A stretch of 64,000 bases of DNA from Zygnema cylindricum (GCA_037447655.1 JBBHKE010002976.1:457449-521448); one strand, 5' to 3'; positions 35,265 to 46,982 are shown, counted from the first letter of the stretch. Numbers and translations are program-made. Notes: a model not told the origin generated them from the letters alone.

Positions 35265-35279
35265 GGTGGGCCCATAACC
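35265..35279 (-). other. primer binding site of copia element 2
   Basis: GGTTATGGGCCCACC on the minus strand, directly after the LTR end, identical to element 1. Confidence 0.85.
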
Positions 35280-36736
35280 TGAAACTCTGAGACCTCCATA
35301 AGTCCTCAGAGTGGACAGCTTCCAAGAAGCCTCTAGGATAATCCTGACCCCTTTGTGTTTCAGCAAAAAAAACTACCACCCTGGCAGACAAAAACTCTGA
35401 CCACCTGCACCTCTGTGAAGGCAAGACTCCCCTGAGTCAATAGCAAAAATAATCTCTGAATTTGCTCCCCTGAGCAGTAAGTTATGGAGGGTCAAAGTTG
35501 ACCTTTTGTACAGAAGCTCTCTGGGAGAGAGGGTCCTATCTCCTAATTTTTCTAAGTCCTATCTCTCTCACAGACTATATCTACTGATGTACGGAACTAA
35601 TCAGAATAAAGTTCCGTACGCAAAAGTACAATTGCCGGTGTACTTTATGTACGAACATTGTACGACATGGCCCAAATGTCGACACATGTCATATTCGGAT
35701 TCGGTGTCATGATCTCCGGAGATTCCACGATCCAATGTAATTGCGCCACGCGTCATCCGATGTGGCGATGGCCACAAACCGCCGAAATCGTCTTCCGCGA
35801 TCTCGACGCTAATTCCGACCGTCCGATTAGATTCGGCTTTAATCGTAGCCGTAATAAATACATGCGCGATATTTGTTTCATTTACGAAACAAAATGCGCG
35901 GTACTGATTTATGTCCGTACCGTAAGTCGTACATTACATATTACTGGATCTATGTATCCCGTAATTAATTCTAGTTAAATGGTTTATCGCTTGTATACAT
36001 ATATAAATAATTATCAAACTATATGCTAAGTAACACTACCGCTAGATGAAACGGCTAGGGCTACCGGCTACATTGTGTCTGCCGGCTGGCAGGTACAAGG
36101 ATCAATTCCTGCCGCCGGCACATACATTTTAATTAAATATATAAACCCTAATATAAAATTCCCGTAAACCTCAGGATAGCCAAGGTAGCCATGGCTCTAG
36201 CTTCCTCTCCAATTTCTCAGTGACTGCGACAAGTTTGAGAGTTGGAGAGAGAAGTTAGAGATAAATACATGCGCGGTATTTGTTTCACTTACGAAACAAA
36301 TGCGCGGTATTGATTTTTAGTCCGTACCGTAATCCGTACTTTATATATTACTGGATCTATGTATCCCGTAATCTATTATAGTTAAATGAATTATCGTACG
36401 TATACATATTTAATTAATTATCAAACTATATACTACGTAACATTAATCCTAGACTTAATGGTTAAGGCTACCGGCTATTTCCTGTCTGCCAGCCGGTAGG
36501 TACAAGGATCAATTCCTGTCGCCGGCACATACATTTTAAATAAATAAACCTTAATTAATATAAATTTCCCGTAAACCTCAGGATAGCCTAGGTAGCCATG
36601 GCTCTAGCTTCCTCTCCAATTTCTCAGTGACTGCGATAAGTTTGAGAGTTTGGAGAGAGAAGTTAGAGATAGATTGCCTCGGCTTCTTTATTTCTTTTCA
36701 GACCTAGAAAATACTTTAAAACCATTAGTTTCTACA
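35280..36736 (-). repeat. 5' LTR of element 2 fused to the rest of the LTR of element 1
   Basis: 35280-36262 matches the 3' LTR of element 2 up to GAAGTTAGAG. From 36263 the sequence restarts at ATAAATACATGCGCGG and runs to TTTCTACA at 36736, with the CTTTAAAACCATTA variant found in element 1. So the right part belongs to the outer element. Confidence 0.75.
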
Positions 36737-37010
36737 AAGATCGGATATTAAAAATCGTCAATGATTTTCACACCGACCAAAAATATTTATTTGCGTACCA
36801 TGTACGTGCATACCAAGTCATTGTTCAACACAACTTCTGTACTCTTTGCAGACGCTTTGTCAAATACCACCTCATATTTTTTTTAGGATTCCTATTTTTC
36901 CCCGTGACGAATGAGGGTTTTTAGAAATAGTGTGACAAATGTGCCCTAACAGAAATAGCGTGACGAAAGTGCGTTACGACATTTCGTTTATATTTGTTGA
37001 AAAGAAGTAA
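36737..37010 (+). repeat. R2 repeat, right part
   Basis: Matches 58630-58920: TTGCGTACCATGTACGTGC, CAACACAACTT, GTGACGAATGAG, GTGCGTTACGA. Continues the copy interrupted at 23882. Confidence 0.8.
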
Positions 37011-39000
37011 TTAATATTCACTTCTTAATTTAGACTTTAGAGAGAAGAGAGCGAGAGAGAGTAACCATGGCTGCGCCCATAGTCAGAAAGAAACATGCAG
37101 ACAAGCAGACAGACTGATAGATGACCAAAATGATGCCCTGGGTAATGATACCACACTCTATCTTAAATAACACAACTTTCGAAGCAATACAAATTTTGCA
37201 ATGTAACCATTTGGGGTTATCTTTTCTAGCCAACTAAACCTTTGTTTTAGTAGACAACTAGGAAGTGTTTATTAATTTCCTCCCTTGTAGGGAATATTAT
37301 AAAAAAAAACATTTGTTCACATTTAAAAATGATAAATGTTAGTTAGTGAGTTTTGAAAATCATGTAACATTTTGTTGAAGAATCAACTTTCCATCTACCT
37401 ATAATTTTGTAAGCTTTACAACATTTTGAGGAAAAGACATCAAGGCGCCATCAAAATAGTTGCCTATCATAGTGCTTTTTGCTCCTCCCTTAAGGGTAAA
37501 ATGTCATTGCTATAAATAGTCGTTCGTGGCAGTGTCTTAGGTATAATGTTAGTGAAAAACAAGATTTTGTAAGTCATTTTTCTTTTCTTAAATGAAGAGT
37601 GCTTAGAAGATGGTTAAGCCTCTTTATTACAATGGCGTTTTACCTTAAGTTTTGTATAACTAGCACCGTTCGGGCAACCCAACTCTCCAAAAAATAAACC
37701 GATTTACTTTGTTTGGTTTTTTCCCAATCCATTTTTAGACCATATACTTATTAATATAACTATTAACTTCAGATCGAACCATAGCTAACTAAACAATACC
37801 AACATAGACAATTTGTGACAATATTGCAACAAATTATTATAAAGGGGAGCTTTCATTTCGTGGTGTGCTTTCACACGTCGCTCTATTATACGACACATTG
37901 ATATTGTTTTGTTGGTAGGTGCCTCTTTATTTTCTAAGATATTATTTTGACGAACCCAAGCTATGTTACCATTTTGGTGTACATGGCCCGACTTGGGGTG
38001 TGGCCACGCGTGATGTCAATAAGAGTAAGGAGCGTGACACGAGGGTTTTAATGTTATGACTAATCTCATTATGATAACGACAAACGCTTTCTGGTTGTTT
38101 CGACATTTCTTTGGATGGGTTATGTTATACTCATGATCCACGATCTAACGGAGGGTCAGTAAAAGCCCTTACATTTTGCAATATCATTTTGTTTTATTTC
38201 TATGTGTATGTGACTTTATATTTGGTGTTACCTCGACGGTTAGGTATATTTGACATGTGCTTGACCTCCTTTATTGTGCTCCATCGAGCCTAAGGAATTT
38301 GAGAGATTCATCTTTGTGGGTCAAAGTTCATTCAGTGATTGTTTGTGTAATTATTGTTTTTTTCTTTAATACTGTTCCTGGTGTGTTAGTCATAGCTCTC
38401 TATGTATTTTGTTAAATCACCATTTTTATGCGTGGGTTAGTTTCAAGTAATTTATTGTTATTTTTTGTATCTTTAGGTTAACTTCTCCATGCTCGTTCTT
38501 TTTCATATATTGTTTTGTTTGGGTTTTTCGTCACGCTTTTTTCATTAATCCTCTTTGTTGAGTTTGTAACAATTTCATATCACTAGTTTGGCCAAGTCAC
38601 TGATCGTAATCTATATAACTAGAAACTGAGACCCCTTTTTCATAACATAAAAAAAAGCCCCCCACAAAAGGCCATCGGTGGTTGGATGTGCCTACGGACA
38701 TTGACTATACAAACCACCCAATGGAGATGTGGAAAGTTGTTTCCTTTGGAGGACACATGCTCTAATGGACGATACTTTGGGCCCTCGTGCTATTTACGCT
38801 TAAAAGCATGAAACATTGACAAACGAGGAAGATGACGAGGGAGGTAGGTATTTTTTCCACCCCACCTTTCAACAACCAAGACGACCGAGGTCTATTCGTT
38901 CACTAGTGCACGAAAGTCTTGTGCGGAGGCTCTTTTTCTACTGCCTCAAGGATTAGAGGCGACAACCATGTATTAAACGTTAACACTTGACGTGGCTTGA
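37011..39000. other. gene-free stretch
   Basis: No supported gene; the longest frames are 60-70 residues without motifs. 37250-38280 vaguely parallels 19300-20360. AT-rich with long T runs. Confidence 0.45.
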
Positions 39001-40559
39001 TGTAACAGGGTTACAGAGTTGAGTACTTGGTAACCAGTAACTAGGCTGCTACAGTTGCGGTGTCAGAGCAACGCAACTCCGATTCCAGACCAGCGCAACA
39101 TAGCACCGTAGCAACTTAGCGGCGTAGCAACTAAGTAGCGTAGCAGAATAGCAGCGTGCAATTCTGTGTCCTCCATTGGACTACAGAATACAGGAAACCT
39201 CTAGATAGTATTTAACTAACCCACTTTAAGCCACAACCACTTCTGCCTCAGAAGGCAAACTGACAATTTGACTGCACCCCTGTGTAGCCTGGACTCCCTT
39301 GAGTCCGTAGCAAAAAGAATCACTGAAAACGGCCAACCAGGCGATGAGTTATGAGGCAGTAAAAATGCCAATTTGTACAAACTCTCAAAGGGAGAGATGA
39401 CTACCTACCTAAATTTTCTAAGTCCTGATTCTCTCTAATAACTCCTATCTACTGAAGTACGGACCAATCAGATTACTGTATCGTACACAAAAGTACTACT
39501 GCCGATGTACCTTTTGTACGGCCTATGTACGACAAGGCTATTAAGTGGACGCGTGTCCGCTTTTCACTCGTCCGTACGTTCCTCGGAATTCCTATGACCG
39601 AATGTCATCTCTCCACGTGGCTCCAGGTCATGCCACGTCACAAAACGCCAAAATGACCACTCCGAGATTTCGGCGATGATGTGCGCCGTTGGATTTTGTG
39701 CCAAACGCAATCTTAGCCGTAATAAATGCTTGCGTGACATTTGTTCCGATGTCGAAATAAAATGCGTGGTATCCGTTTCGAATTAGTGTCGTACGACGTA
39801 CTTTATAAAACTGAATCTATGTACGCCGTATAAAGTTCTAGTTAAATGAATTTTAGTCACGCAAACTAAATATATATCTATCACATACCATAGTACTTAT
39901 CATTGGTCCTAGTCTATTAGGATAAAGCTGACCGCTACCGGTCAACTTGACGAACCGCAGGTACCGGGATCAAACCTCTGGTCCGTCAAGTATATTTTTA
40001 GTAACCTACTAAAAATAGATGTCTGTTGAACTAAGGCAGCCATGGATCAACCTCTCTCTCTTACCTTCAGTGACTACAACAAGTATGGGAGTTTAGAGAG
40101 CGGAGGTGGAGGCAGGCTGCCCGTCCTTTTTCTTTCCTTTTTATAAAGACATATTTAAACCTAGAAAATACTCTAGAAATCTATAAATTTCAACAAGCGC
40201 AGTATAGGAGCGCAACATAGCAACGCAGCCTAGCAGTATAGCAACGCCGCGGAATGTAGTTTGAATTGTACAGTTGTAGAAGAATGTCTTGAGATTGATC
40301 TAAGAAGACCTTGAAGGTCCACGTGTGAACCTGTATAGTACAAGAGTGACTAGCAGCTAGTGAGTTTAAATAGTCGGGCAGACTTAGTTAAGGACAGACT
40401 CTTCGAGTAGACCTTCGCAGCGAGCGCTGGTTGTAATAATCTTCTCCTGAGTAATAAAGTGCTACTTTTTACTTGTTTTTGTGGTGTGATCTTGTTGTTG
40501 CTACGAGGAGGTCCTAGGTATCTTCCGCTGTGCACTGTGGCAATTTTGTCCCTTTTACA
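39001..40559 (+). repeat. left outer LTR, with solo LTR insertion
   Basis: Without the insertion at 39157-40195 its length is about 520 bp, like the right LTR (538 bp). Contains a degenerate tandem of GTAGCAAC/TAGCAGCG units (39095-39156) also present in the right LTR (45875-45970). Confidence 0.85.
39157..40195 (-). mobile_element. solo LTR, diverged copia family
   Basis: TGCAATTCTGTG to TTTCAACA, 1039 bp, absent from the matching right LTR, with AGCG on both sides. Shares ordered blocks with the copia LTRs: TTCTAAGTCCT-like, TCTACTGA(A/T)GTACGGA, the tRNA-like block and ACCTAGAAAATAC near the end. Confidence 0.85.
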
Positions 40560-40560
40560 C

Positions 40561-40572
40561 TGGTATCAGAGC
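40561..40572 (+). other. primer binding site of the chimeric element
   Basis: TGGTATCAGAGC one base after the LTR end TTTTACA. Complementary to the 3' end of initiator-Met tRNA; differs in kind from the half-tRNA site of the copia elements. Confidence 0.85.
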
Positions 40573-40593
40573 TTCTCCTTGTGACTCGACAGC

Positions 40594-41470
40594 ATGGGCG
40601 ACCACGGCGTGTCCACCGCAGAAATGTTAGCGCAAGTTCTCCAGGAGATAGAAAACGTTAGATTACAGAACGCGCAATTGAGCAACACCGTCACAACATT
40701 GGAAGCTCGTCTCGGCGAACGTCCGCATCGAGGGGCAGGTGGAGACTTAAGTAGACCAAAGTTAAGACTTCCCGACGAATTTGATCCGGCAAGGCATTAG
40801 AACCTTGACACGTGGTTGTTCTCCTTTGCGAATTATCTCGAAAATTTTCCTAGTCTATCAGACCGGGAGAAGATTCACTACGCGGGTGGTCTTCTTAAAG
40901 GAGCAGCGGGAGCATGGTGGAGAACAATGGTTGAAAACGATTTGACGCCGACTGTTTGGGCTCTATTCATCCAACTCCTCCACGACTCTTGGTAACCCGT
41001 CAATGCGATTAAGGCTGCGAGAGATAAGATTGCAGTATTGAAACAACAAACTTCAGTGTTGGAGTTTACACAGTGGTTCTTGGAGTGCAAGGTTCAAATA
41101 CCTATGATGACGGAGGATGAAGCCGTGGATCGTTACGTGAAGGGGCTTAAGGCATCCATTCGTGGAGATGTGGAGCAATGGCTGGCTAGGGAAAGTACAC
41201 CTCCTAGTCTCTCGGCAATCATTCAGTTTGCTGAATGGACGGATTTGGTAGACTTTACCTTTCGTAGACCCTACCATTCTGGGTCGAGTAGTGGTGGAGG
41301 AGGTCGACGTGACGATGGTCCGACTCCCATAGAGCTCGTAGCAATTAAGGAGGATAAGGAGGTGGTCAACTAGTTGCGAAAAAAGAAGAAGACTACCAAA
41401 GCCAAGACCAATGACTTGTCCCCCGAGAAGCTCCAACGGAGGAAGCAAAACGGTTTATGCTTCCAATGCG
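40594..41470 (+). pseudogene. Ty3-type gag (Retrotrans_gag) with truncated zinc knuckle
   Basis: Starts at ATG 40594. After a coiled-coil N-terminus (LAQVLQEIENVRLQNAQLS) comes LPDEFDPARH, then WLFSFANYLENFP, GLLKGAAGAWW, VLKQQTSVLEFTQWF and DRYVKGLKASIRGDVEQWL, the fold signatures of the retrotransposon gag family typical of Ty3/gypsy elements. A Gly/Arg-rich linker leads to the beginning of a zinc knuckle, LCFQCG, where the sequence switches to copia. In-frame stops occur at 40798-40800, 40995-40997 and 41371-41373. Reads as one capsid protein once the stops are ignored. Confidence 0.85.
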
Positions 41471-44400
41471 GGGATTCCCACCGTAGAGATAGAGTACGGG
41501 GATGGGAGGATAGTCACCACTACTCTTGTAGGATCGGTAGATTTGAAAGTGTTAGTAGAAGGAAAGACATCCATAGTAACATTCTCCGATGTATTGTTTA
41601 ATCCGAAGCTGAACAAAAAACTCATCTCTACATCTGTATTAGATGATAAGGGTTTTTTTACTAGCACTAGGGAAGGAGTCTTTACTGCTAGTTTTGAGGA
41701 GGATGTCTATTTCATTGCTGAGAAAGGTAGCCATGGGATGTTTAGGCTGGTTTTAAGTAATGAAACGAAGAAACTTTATTATGCTGGTGTTCGTGGTATT
41801 ATGATGTGGCATAAGAGGCTACGGCATGTGAATCTAGACAAGTTAAGAGAGATGAAAAAGATGGGAGTGGTTGAAGGGATTAAGATCAGTGAGAGTGATA
41901 ATATAAGTGATTGTACTGGATATGCTCAAGGTAAAACACACAGATTACCCTTTCCTAAAACAACCACCTATAAGGGAGAAAAAATTATAGATCTAGTACA
42001 CACAGATATTTGGGGACCGGCTAAAGTGCCCTCACCGGGGGGGAACAGATTTATGATGACTATCACTGATGATTGGTCTCGGTATTCCCGGGTGTATTAT
42101 TTGAAAAACAAGTTTGAAGCTCATGATTGTTTTAGACAATATAAAGCATGGAGCCAAAAACTCCATGAAACTCCAATCAAGAGAATAAGGAGTGACAATG
42201 GTGGAGAGTAAACTTCTAACTAGTTTGAGGATTTTCTGAGGGAAGATGGGGTCCAACACCAAAAGACAGTTCCAAAAAATCCGGAACAGAATGGGGTAGC
42301 TGAAAGGTTAAATAAAACACTAAGTGATTGTGCTATAAGTATGTTGTCAGATAAGAAGGTAGGAAAAAGGTTTTGGGCAGAAGCAATGAACAATGCTAAT
42401 TACCTAAAAAATAGAGTTATTACTTCAGCTATAAAAGATCAAACACCTTAAGAGAGATGGACAGGTCGGAAACCAGACATATCTCATTTAAAGGTTTTCG
42501 GCAGTTAAGTATTCAGTCTAGATACAGATCGGTCTAATTGGAAGCTAGATCCTAAAGGAAAATCGGGATACTTATTAGGATATGATGAGGATGTTAAAGG
42601 ATATAGAGTTTATGATAAAAAAAGGGAAGATATAATCTTAGTAAAGCATCTAGTAGTTATGGATGAAGGAAAGTCTGTGGATCCCTTCAAATATACAAAG
42701 TTAGTAAAAATCAGATTTGAGTCAGAAAAATCCGATGACTTTCAGCTTCCTAACTATCTAGGTTTTAGAGAAGATGACATTCTTGCAGGTACAAGTTAGA
42801 CCGAAAAGAACTCGGCTGTGGAAACTCCAGTGACAACTCTACCCGAAGCGGAAGACGTGGTGGAAATTGATTCGAAATCAAGGGATAGGGGAGAAGCCGA
42901 GTTTGTTCGAAAGAATTCACGAGAACCATCTATTCCGGCCTCAGATTTTGAGGGGGGAAGGAGAAGTAGCAAAAGACTACAAGAAAACAGGTTAATGACA
43001 AGGTAACCAAACTATCTCATCAAGATGAACCTCAAACTTATGGAGAGGCGATAACTTGTCCAGAAAGAATCGGTGAAAGACAGCCATCAATGAGGAGATA
43101 GCCTCAATTATGGCAGCCGATACTTGGGAGCTGGTGGATTGTCCACCTAACCGAAAACAAATCGGTTGTAAGTGGATTTTCAAATTAAAACTGAATCCAG
43201 ATAACACAATCGAGCGCTACAAGGCCCGACTAGTGGCAAAGGGATTTACACAAAAGGAGGGATTTGACTACGAGGAAACCCTTGCCCCGGTGGTCAGATT
43301 TCCCTCCGTCCGCATACTTCTCAGCCTGGCAGCAGCGGAAGACATGGAAGTGCACCAGATGGACATCAAGGCAACCTTTTTGCATGGAGAATTGGAAGAA
43401 GAGATCTTCATGCGACAACCCGAAAGGTTTGTGGAGGAAGGAGAGGAGAGTAAGGTATGTAGGCTGATTAAATCTCTTTATCGTTTGAAATAGGCGCCTC
43501 GACAGTGGAATAAGAATCTTGATGAGTTTCTTATCGGTCTTGGATATATCCGGATCAGCTCAGATCACTCAATCTATGTTTTCGAAGATGAGGAAGGTTT
43601 TATATTTATTGCAATTTATGTTGATGATTTGCTTGTTTTAAGTAAATCAATGGAAAAAATTAATAAACTGAAAACCGATCTTAAAGGGAGATTTGAAATG
43701 AAGGATATGGGGAAAGCAAAATATATTTTGGGAATTCAAGTAGAGAGAGACCAAAAAAGAAAAATTATAAGATTGACTCAAAAGGAAGCAATAGGGAACA
43801 TGCTTGAAAAATTTCAAATGAATAAAGCTAATAGTTGAACAACTCCAATGGAGTTGAAGAAGGGAAGTGAGGGGAGTGAGGAAGAAGGAGTCATAGTCTT
43901 AGACCAGAAATTATCTCCTGAAGAACAGAAGTTCATGTAGACTGTTCATTACAGGTAAGTAGTGGGAAGTCTAATCTATTTTATGAATTGTACCCGGCCG
44001 GATTTAGCTGCAGCTGTAGGAGTGTTGAGTAGAAGTCTAAATGCTCCCACTAAGAGGGATTGGGAGGCAGCTAAGAGAGTCTTTAGATATTTGATAGGAA
44101 CTAGGGATCTATGGTTGCATTTGGGTGGGGAGAATACTGACATCACTACTTGGAGTGATGCCAGTTATGGTGATGCTCCGATGAGGAGATGCACTTCTAG
44201 ATATGTATTATATGTGGGTGATGGGGCTTGCTGTTGGAGTAGTAAACAACAAAAAGTTATTGCTCAGTCCACCATGGAAGCTGAGTATATGGCCTCTTGC
44301 TCTGCTGTAAAAGAATTAATGTTGGTCAAGTCTTTGTTTGGTGAGCTTGGTCACCTTAGGAGTGGTGTGCAATTTTTTTTTTGTGATAATTAAGCAACAA

Positions 44401-44612
44401 TCGCTATTTTTGCCAATCCTAAACATCATTTTAAAGCCAAACACATGGACATCAGACTCAGCTTTGTTAGAGAGAAAGTAGAAAACAAAATGATCAGTTT
44501 AGAGTACCGACCAGATAGTGAGATGGTAGCAGATATGATGACCAAACCTGTGCCTTCCCCTAAGCTAATTTTCTGCAAAAAGAAGTGTGGTCTGAAATTA
44601 AAAATTGACTAG
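41471..44612 (+). pseudogene. copia element 3 protease end, integrase, RT, RNase H, broken
   Basis: Begins at IPTVEIEYGDGRIVTTTLVG, downstream of the protease active site, so gag and the catalytic Asp of protease are absent. Then WHKRLRHVNLDKLR, integrase TDDWSRYSRVYYL and RSDNGGE followed by a stop at 42209, reverse transcriptase HQMDIKATFLHGELEEE, YVDDLLVLSKS, and RNase H TTWSDASYGD and STMEAEYMA. Many stops (42451, 42507, 42798, 43491, 43836, 43938, 44391 regions). Opposite strand to elements 1 and 2 but clearly the same family. Confidence 0.9.
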
Positions 44613-44624
44613 AAAATAAGGGGA
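44611..44624 (+). other. polypurine tract of copia element 3
   Basis: GAAAATAAGGGGAG directly before the LTR start TGTAGAAATT. Confidence 0.85.
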
Positions 44625-45680
44625 GTGTAGAAATTAATGGTCCATTTTAAGTATTTTCTAGGTCTATATAGAAATATAGAAAGAAGCCGAGGCAGTCTAC
44701 CTCTAACTTCTCTCTCCAACTCTCAAACTTGTCGCAGTCACTGAGAAATTGGAGAGGGAGCTAGAGCCATGGCTACCTAGGCTATCCAGAAGTTTACGTG
44801 GATTATATATTAGTTAGGGGTTTATTTACTAAAAAGTAAGTGTCCGCTACAGTATTTGATCCTTGTACCTACCGGCCGGCAGACACCCGATAGACGGTAG
44901 CCTTAACCGTTAAGTCTTTATCGAGTATTACGTAATATAGGGTTTGATATTTAATTAAATGTTATCAAGTAGGAAAATTCATTTAACTATACCTGTTTAC
45001 AGAAGACATAGATCCATAATTGTAAAAGTACGGATTGCGGTACGGATTAGAAACCAATACCGCGCATTTGTTTCTTTATAGAAAAGAATACCGCACATGT
45101 ATTTATTACGGCTACGATTAAATATGAATTTAATCGGACGGCCAGAATTAACGCCGAGATCGCGGAAAAGGATTTCGGTGGTTTTTAGTCACCGCCACAT
45201 CGGATGACAAGTGGCGGAATAACATTGGATCGCGGCATCTCCGAGGATTACGGGAGCAAATCCGGACATACCACGTGTCGACATTTAGGCCATGCCGTAT
45301 AGTGTTCGTACAGAAAGTACACCGACAATTGTACTATTGTGTACGGAACTGCATTCTGATTGGCTCCGTACATCAGTAGATAGAGTCTGTGAGAGAGATA
45401 GGACTTAGAAAAATTAGGAGATAGGGCCCTCTCTCCCAAAGAGCTTCTGTACAAAAGGTCAACTTTGACCCTCCATAACTTACTGCTCAGGGGAGCAAAT
45501 TCAGAGATTCTTTTTGCTATCGACTCAGGGGAGTCTTGCCTTCACAGGGGTGAAGTTGGTCAGAGTTATTGTCTGCCAGGGTGGTAGTTGTTTTTGCTGA
45601 AACACAGAGGGGTCAGGGTTATCTTGGAGGCTTCTTGGAAGCTGTCCACTCTGAGGACTTAAGGAGGTCTCAGAGTTTCA
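44625..45680 (+). repeat. copia 3' LTR within the chimeric element
   Basis: TGTAGAAATTAATGG to CAGAGTTTCA, 1056 bp, reverse complement of the LTRs of elements 1 and 2. Contains the tRNA-like block at 44850-44935. Confidence 0.9.
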
Positions 45681-45753
45681 GCATACTCCGGAAATTGCAG
45701 TTTCCTTGAGTTAGTAAGGTTCAGCGCGACGCTGAAGCCCTAGTGGAAGGCAC

Positions 45754-46291
45754 TGTAACAGGGTTACAGAGTTGAGTACTTAGTAGCCAGTAACTAGGCT
45801 GCTACAGTTGCGGTGTCAGAGCAATGCAGTTGCGGTGTCAAAGCAGCGCAGCTGCGATTCTAGACCACTACACCATAGCAGCGTAGCAACTTAGCGGCGT
45901 AGCAACTAAGTAGCATAGCAGCATAGCAACGCAATATAGGAACGCAACATAGCAACGCAGCGCAGCAATATAGCAACGCCGCGGAATGTAGTTTGAATTG
46001 TCCAGTTCTAGAACGATGTCTTGAGATTGATCTAGGAAGACCTTGAAGGTCCACGTGTGCACCTGTACAGTACAAGAGTGACTAGCAACTAGTGAGTTTA
46101 AATAGTCGGGCAGACTTAGTTAAGGACAGACTCTTCGAGTAGACCTTCGCAGCGAGCGGTGGTTGTTGTAATCTTCTCTTGAGTAATAAAGTGCTACTCT
46201 TTACTTAATCTTGTGGTGTGATCTTGCTGTTGCTACGAGGAGGTCCTGGGTATATTCCGCTGTGCACTGTGGCAATTTTGTCCCTTTTACA
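45754..46291 (+). repeat. right outer LTR of the chimeric element
   Basis: 538 bp, TGTAACAGGG to CCCTTTTACA, uninterrupted. The 73 bp between the copia LTR and this LTR (45681-45753) are what remains of the Ty3 element's own 3' interior. Confidence 0.9.
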
Positions 46292-46379
46292 CTTTACTAA
46301 ATAAATTATTTTTTTAAAAGCTTAATATAGTGAAGAGAGTTTATAAATGAGGTTTAAGAATTACACCTCTGATTTCCAT

Positions 46380-46525
46380 CTTGGTCATGTTGCCCCCCTA
46401 TCGTCGCCCTTCCTCTCCCATTCCTCCCCTTCGTTCCCCTCCCCTTTCTCCCCTTCGTTCTCCTCCCCTTCCCACTCCCCTCCCCTCCCCCTCCATTTCC
46501 CACCACTCCCTCTGTCTCCTCTTCC
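46380..46525. repeat. C/T-rich tract
   Basis: CCCCTTC/CCTCCCC-rich polypyrimidine tract. ORFs here on both strands are low-complexity. Confidence 0.8.
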
Positions 46526-46965
46526 TTCGTTTTTAAAAAACAACATTTAAAATGAATGTTGTAATTTTTGTCTTTTTTGGTTTTGTTTGTGTACATTGAG
46601 ATTTTTTCTTGTAGAGTATAAAACTCGGATTGACGTGCTCATCTAGCATTCGTATTGGCCTGTCACATTGATATTCACGCGGTACAACGGAAAAAAATGA
46701 ATATCGTATGCCGACTTCTGCGTGAGAAAAAAACTCCCTCCCCCTCCATTTCCCACCACTCCCTCTGTCTCCTCTTCCCTTCGTTTTTAAAAAACAACAT
46801 TTAAAATGAATGTTGTAATTTTTGTCTTTTTTGGTTTTGTTTGTGTACATTGAGATTTTTTCTTGTAGAGTATAAAACTCGGATTGACGTGCTCATCTAG
46901 CATTCGTATTGGCCTGTCACATTGATATTCACGCGGTACAACGGAAAAAAATGAATATCGTATCG
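46486..46965 (+). repeat. direct duplication, about 254-bp period
   Basis: 46486-46711 is repeated at 46739-46965 almost without change (ACAACATTTAAAATGAATGTTG, GGATTGACGTGCTCATCTAG, GAATATCGTAT). The 27 bases between are unique. The near-identity implies a recent duplication. Confidence 0.9.
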
Positions 46966-46982
46966 TCACTTTATAGCGGGTA

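Larger units (their letters stand above)
29900..36262 (-). mobile_element. copia element 2, nested
   Basis: 3' LTR 29900-30943, interior 30944-35279, 5' LTR 35280 to about 36262, missing about its last 80 bases. Same family as element 1. Its outer duplication cannot be verified because the right end is altered: 36263-36329 repeats LTR sequence already present at 29825-29899. Confidence 0.85.
23883..36736 (-). mobile_element. copia element 1 with copia element 2 nested in its 5' LTR
   Basis: Outer Ty1/copia element in minus orientation: 3' LTR 23883-24921, interior 24922-29251, 5' LTR in two parts (29252-29899 and about 36263-36736). It is flanked by a perfect AAGAT at 23878-23882 and 36737-36741. 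The inner element occupies 29900 to about 36262. Removing everything between the AAGAT copies rejoins an R2 repeat that is intact at 58509-58925, confirming the outer insertion. Confidence 0.9.
39001..46291 (+). mobile_element. chimeric Ty3-gag / copia-pol LTR element
   Basis: Outer LTRs 39001-40559 and 45754-46291 share TGTAACAGGGTTACAGAG and TTTGTCCCTTTTACA ends. They are followed by a primer site, then a Ty3-type gag, then (from about 41471) copia protease-to-RNase H sequence, a polypurine tract, a copia 3' LTR (44625-45680), 73 bases of residual sequence and the right outer LTR. Flanks CTTGA and CTTTA fit a 5-bp duplication with one mismatch. Confidence 0.8.

Noticed and set aside
39901-39990. 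A working tRNA gene in the solo LTR
   Set aside because: B-box-like sequence is present but no acceptor stem pairs and the same block sits in every copia LTR; treated as a tRNA-like fossil.
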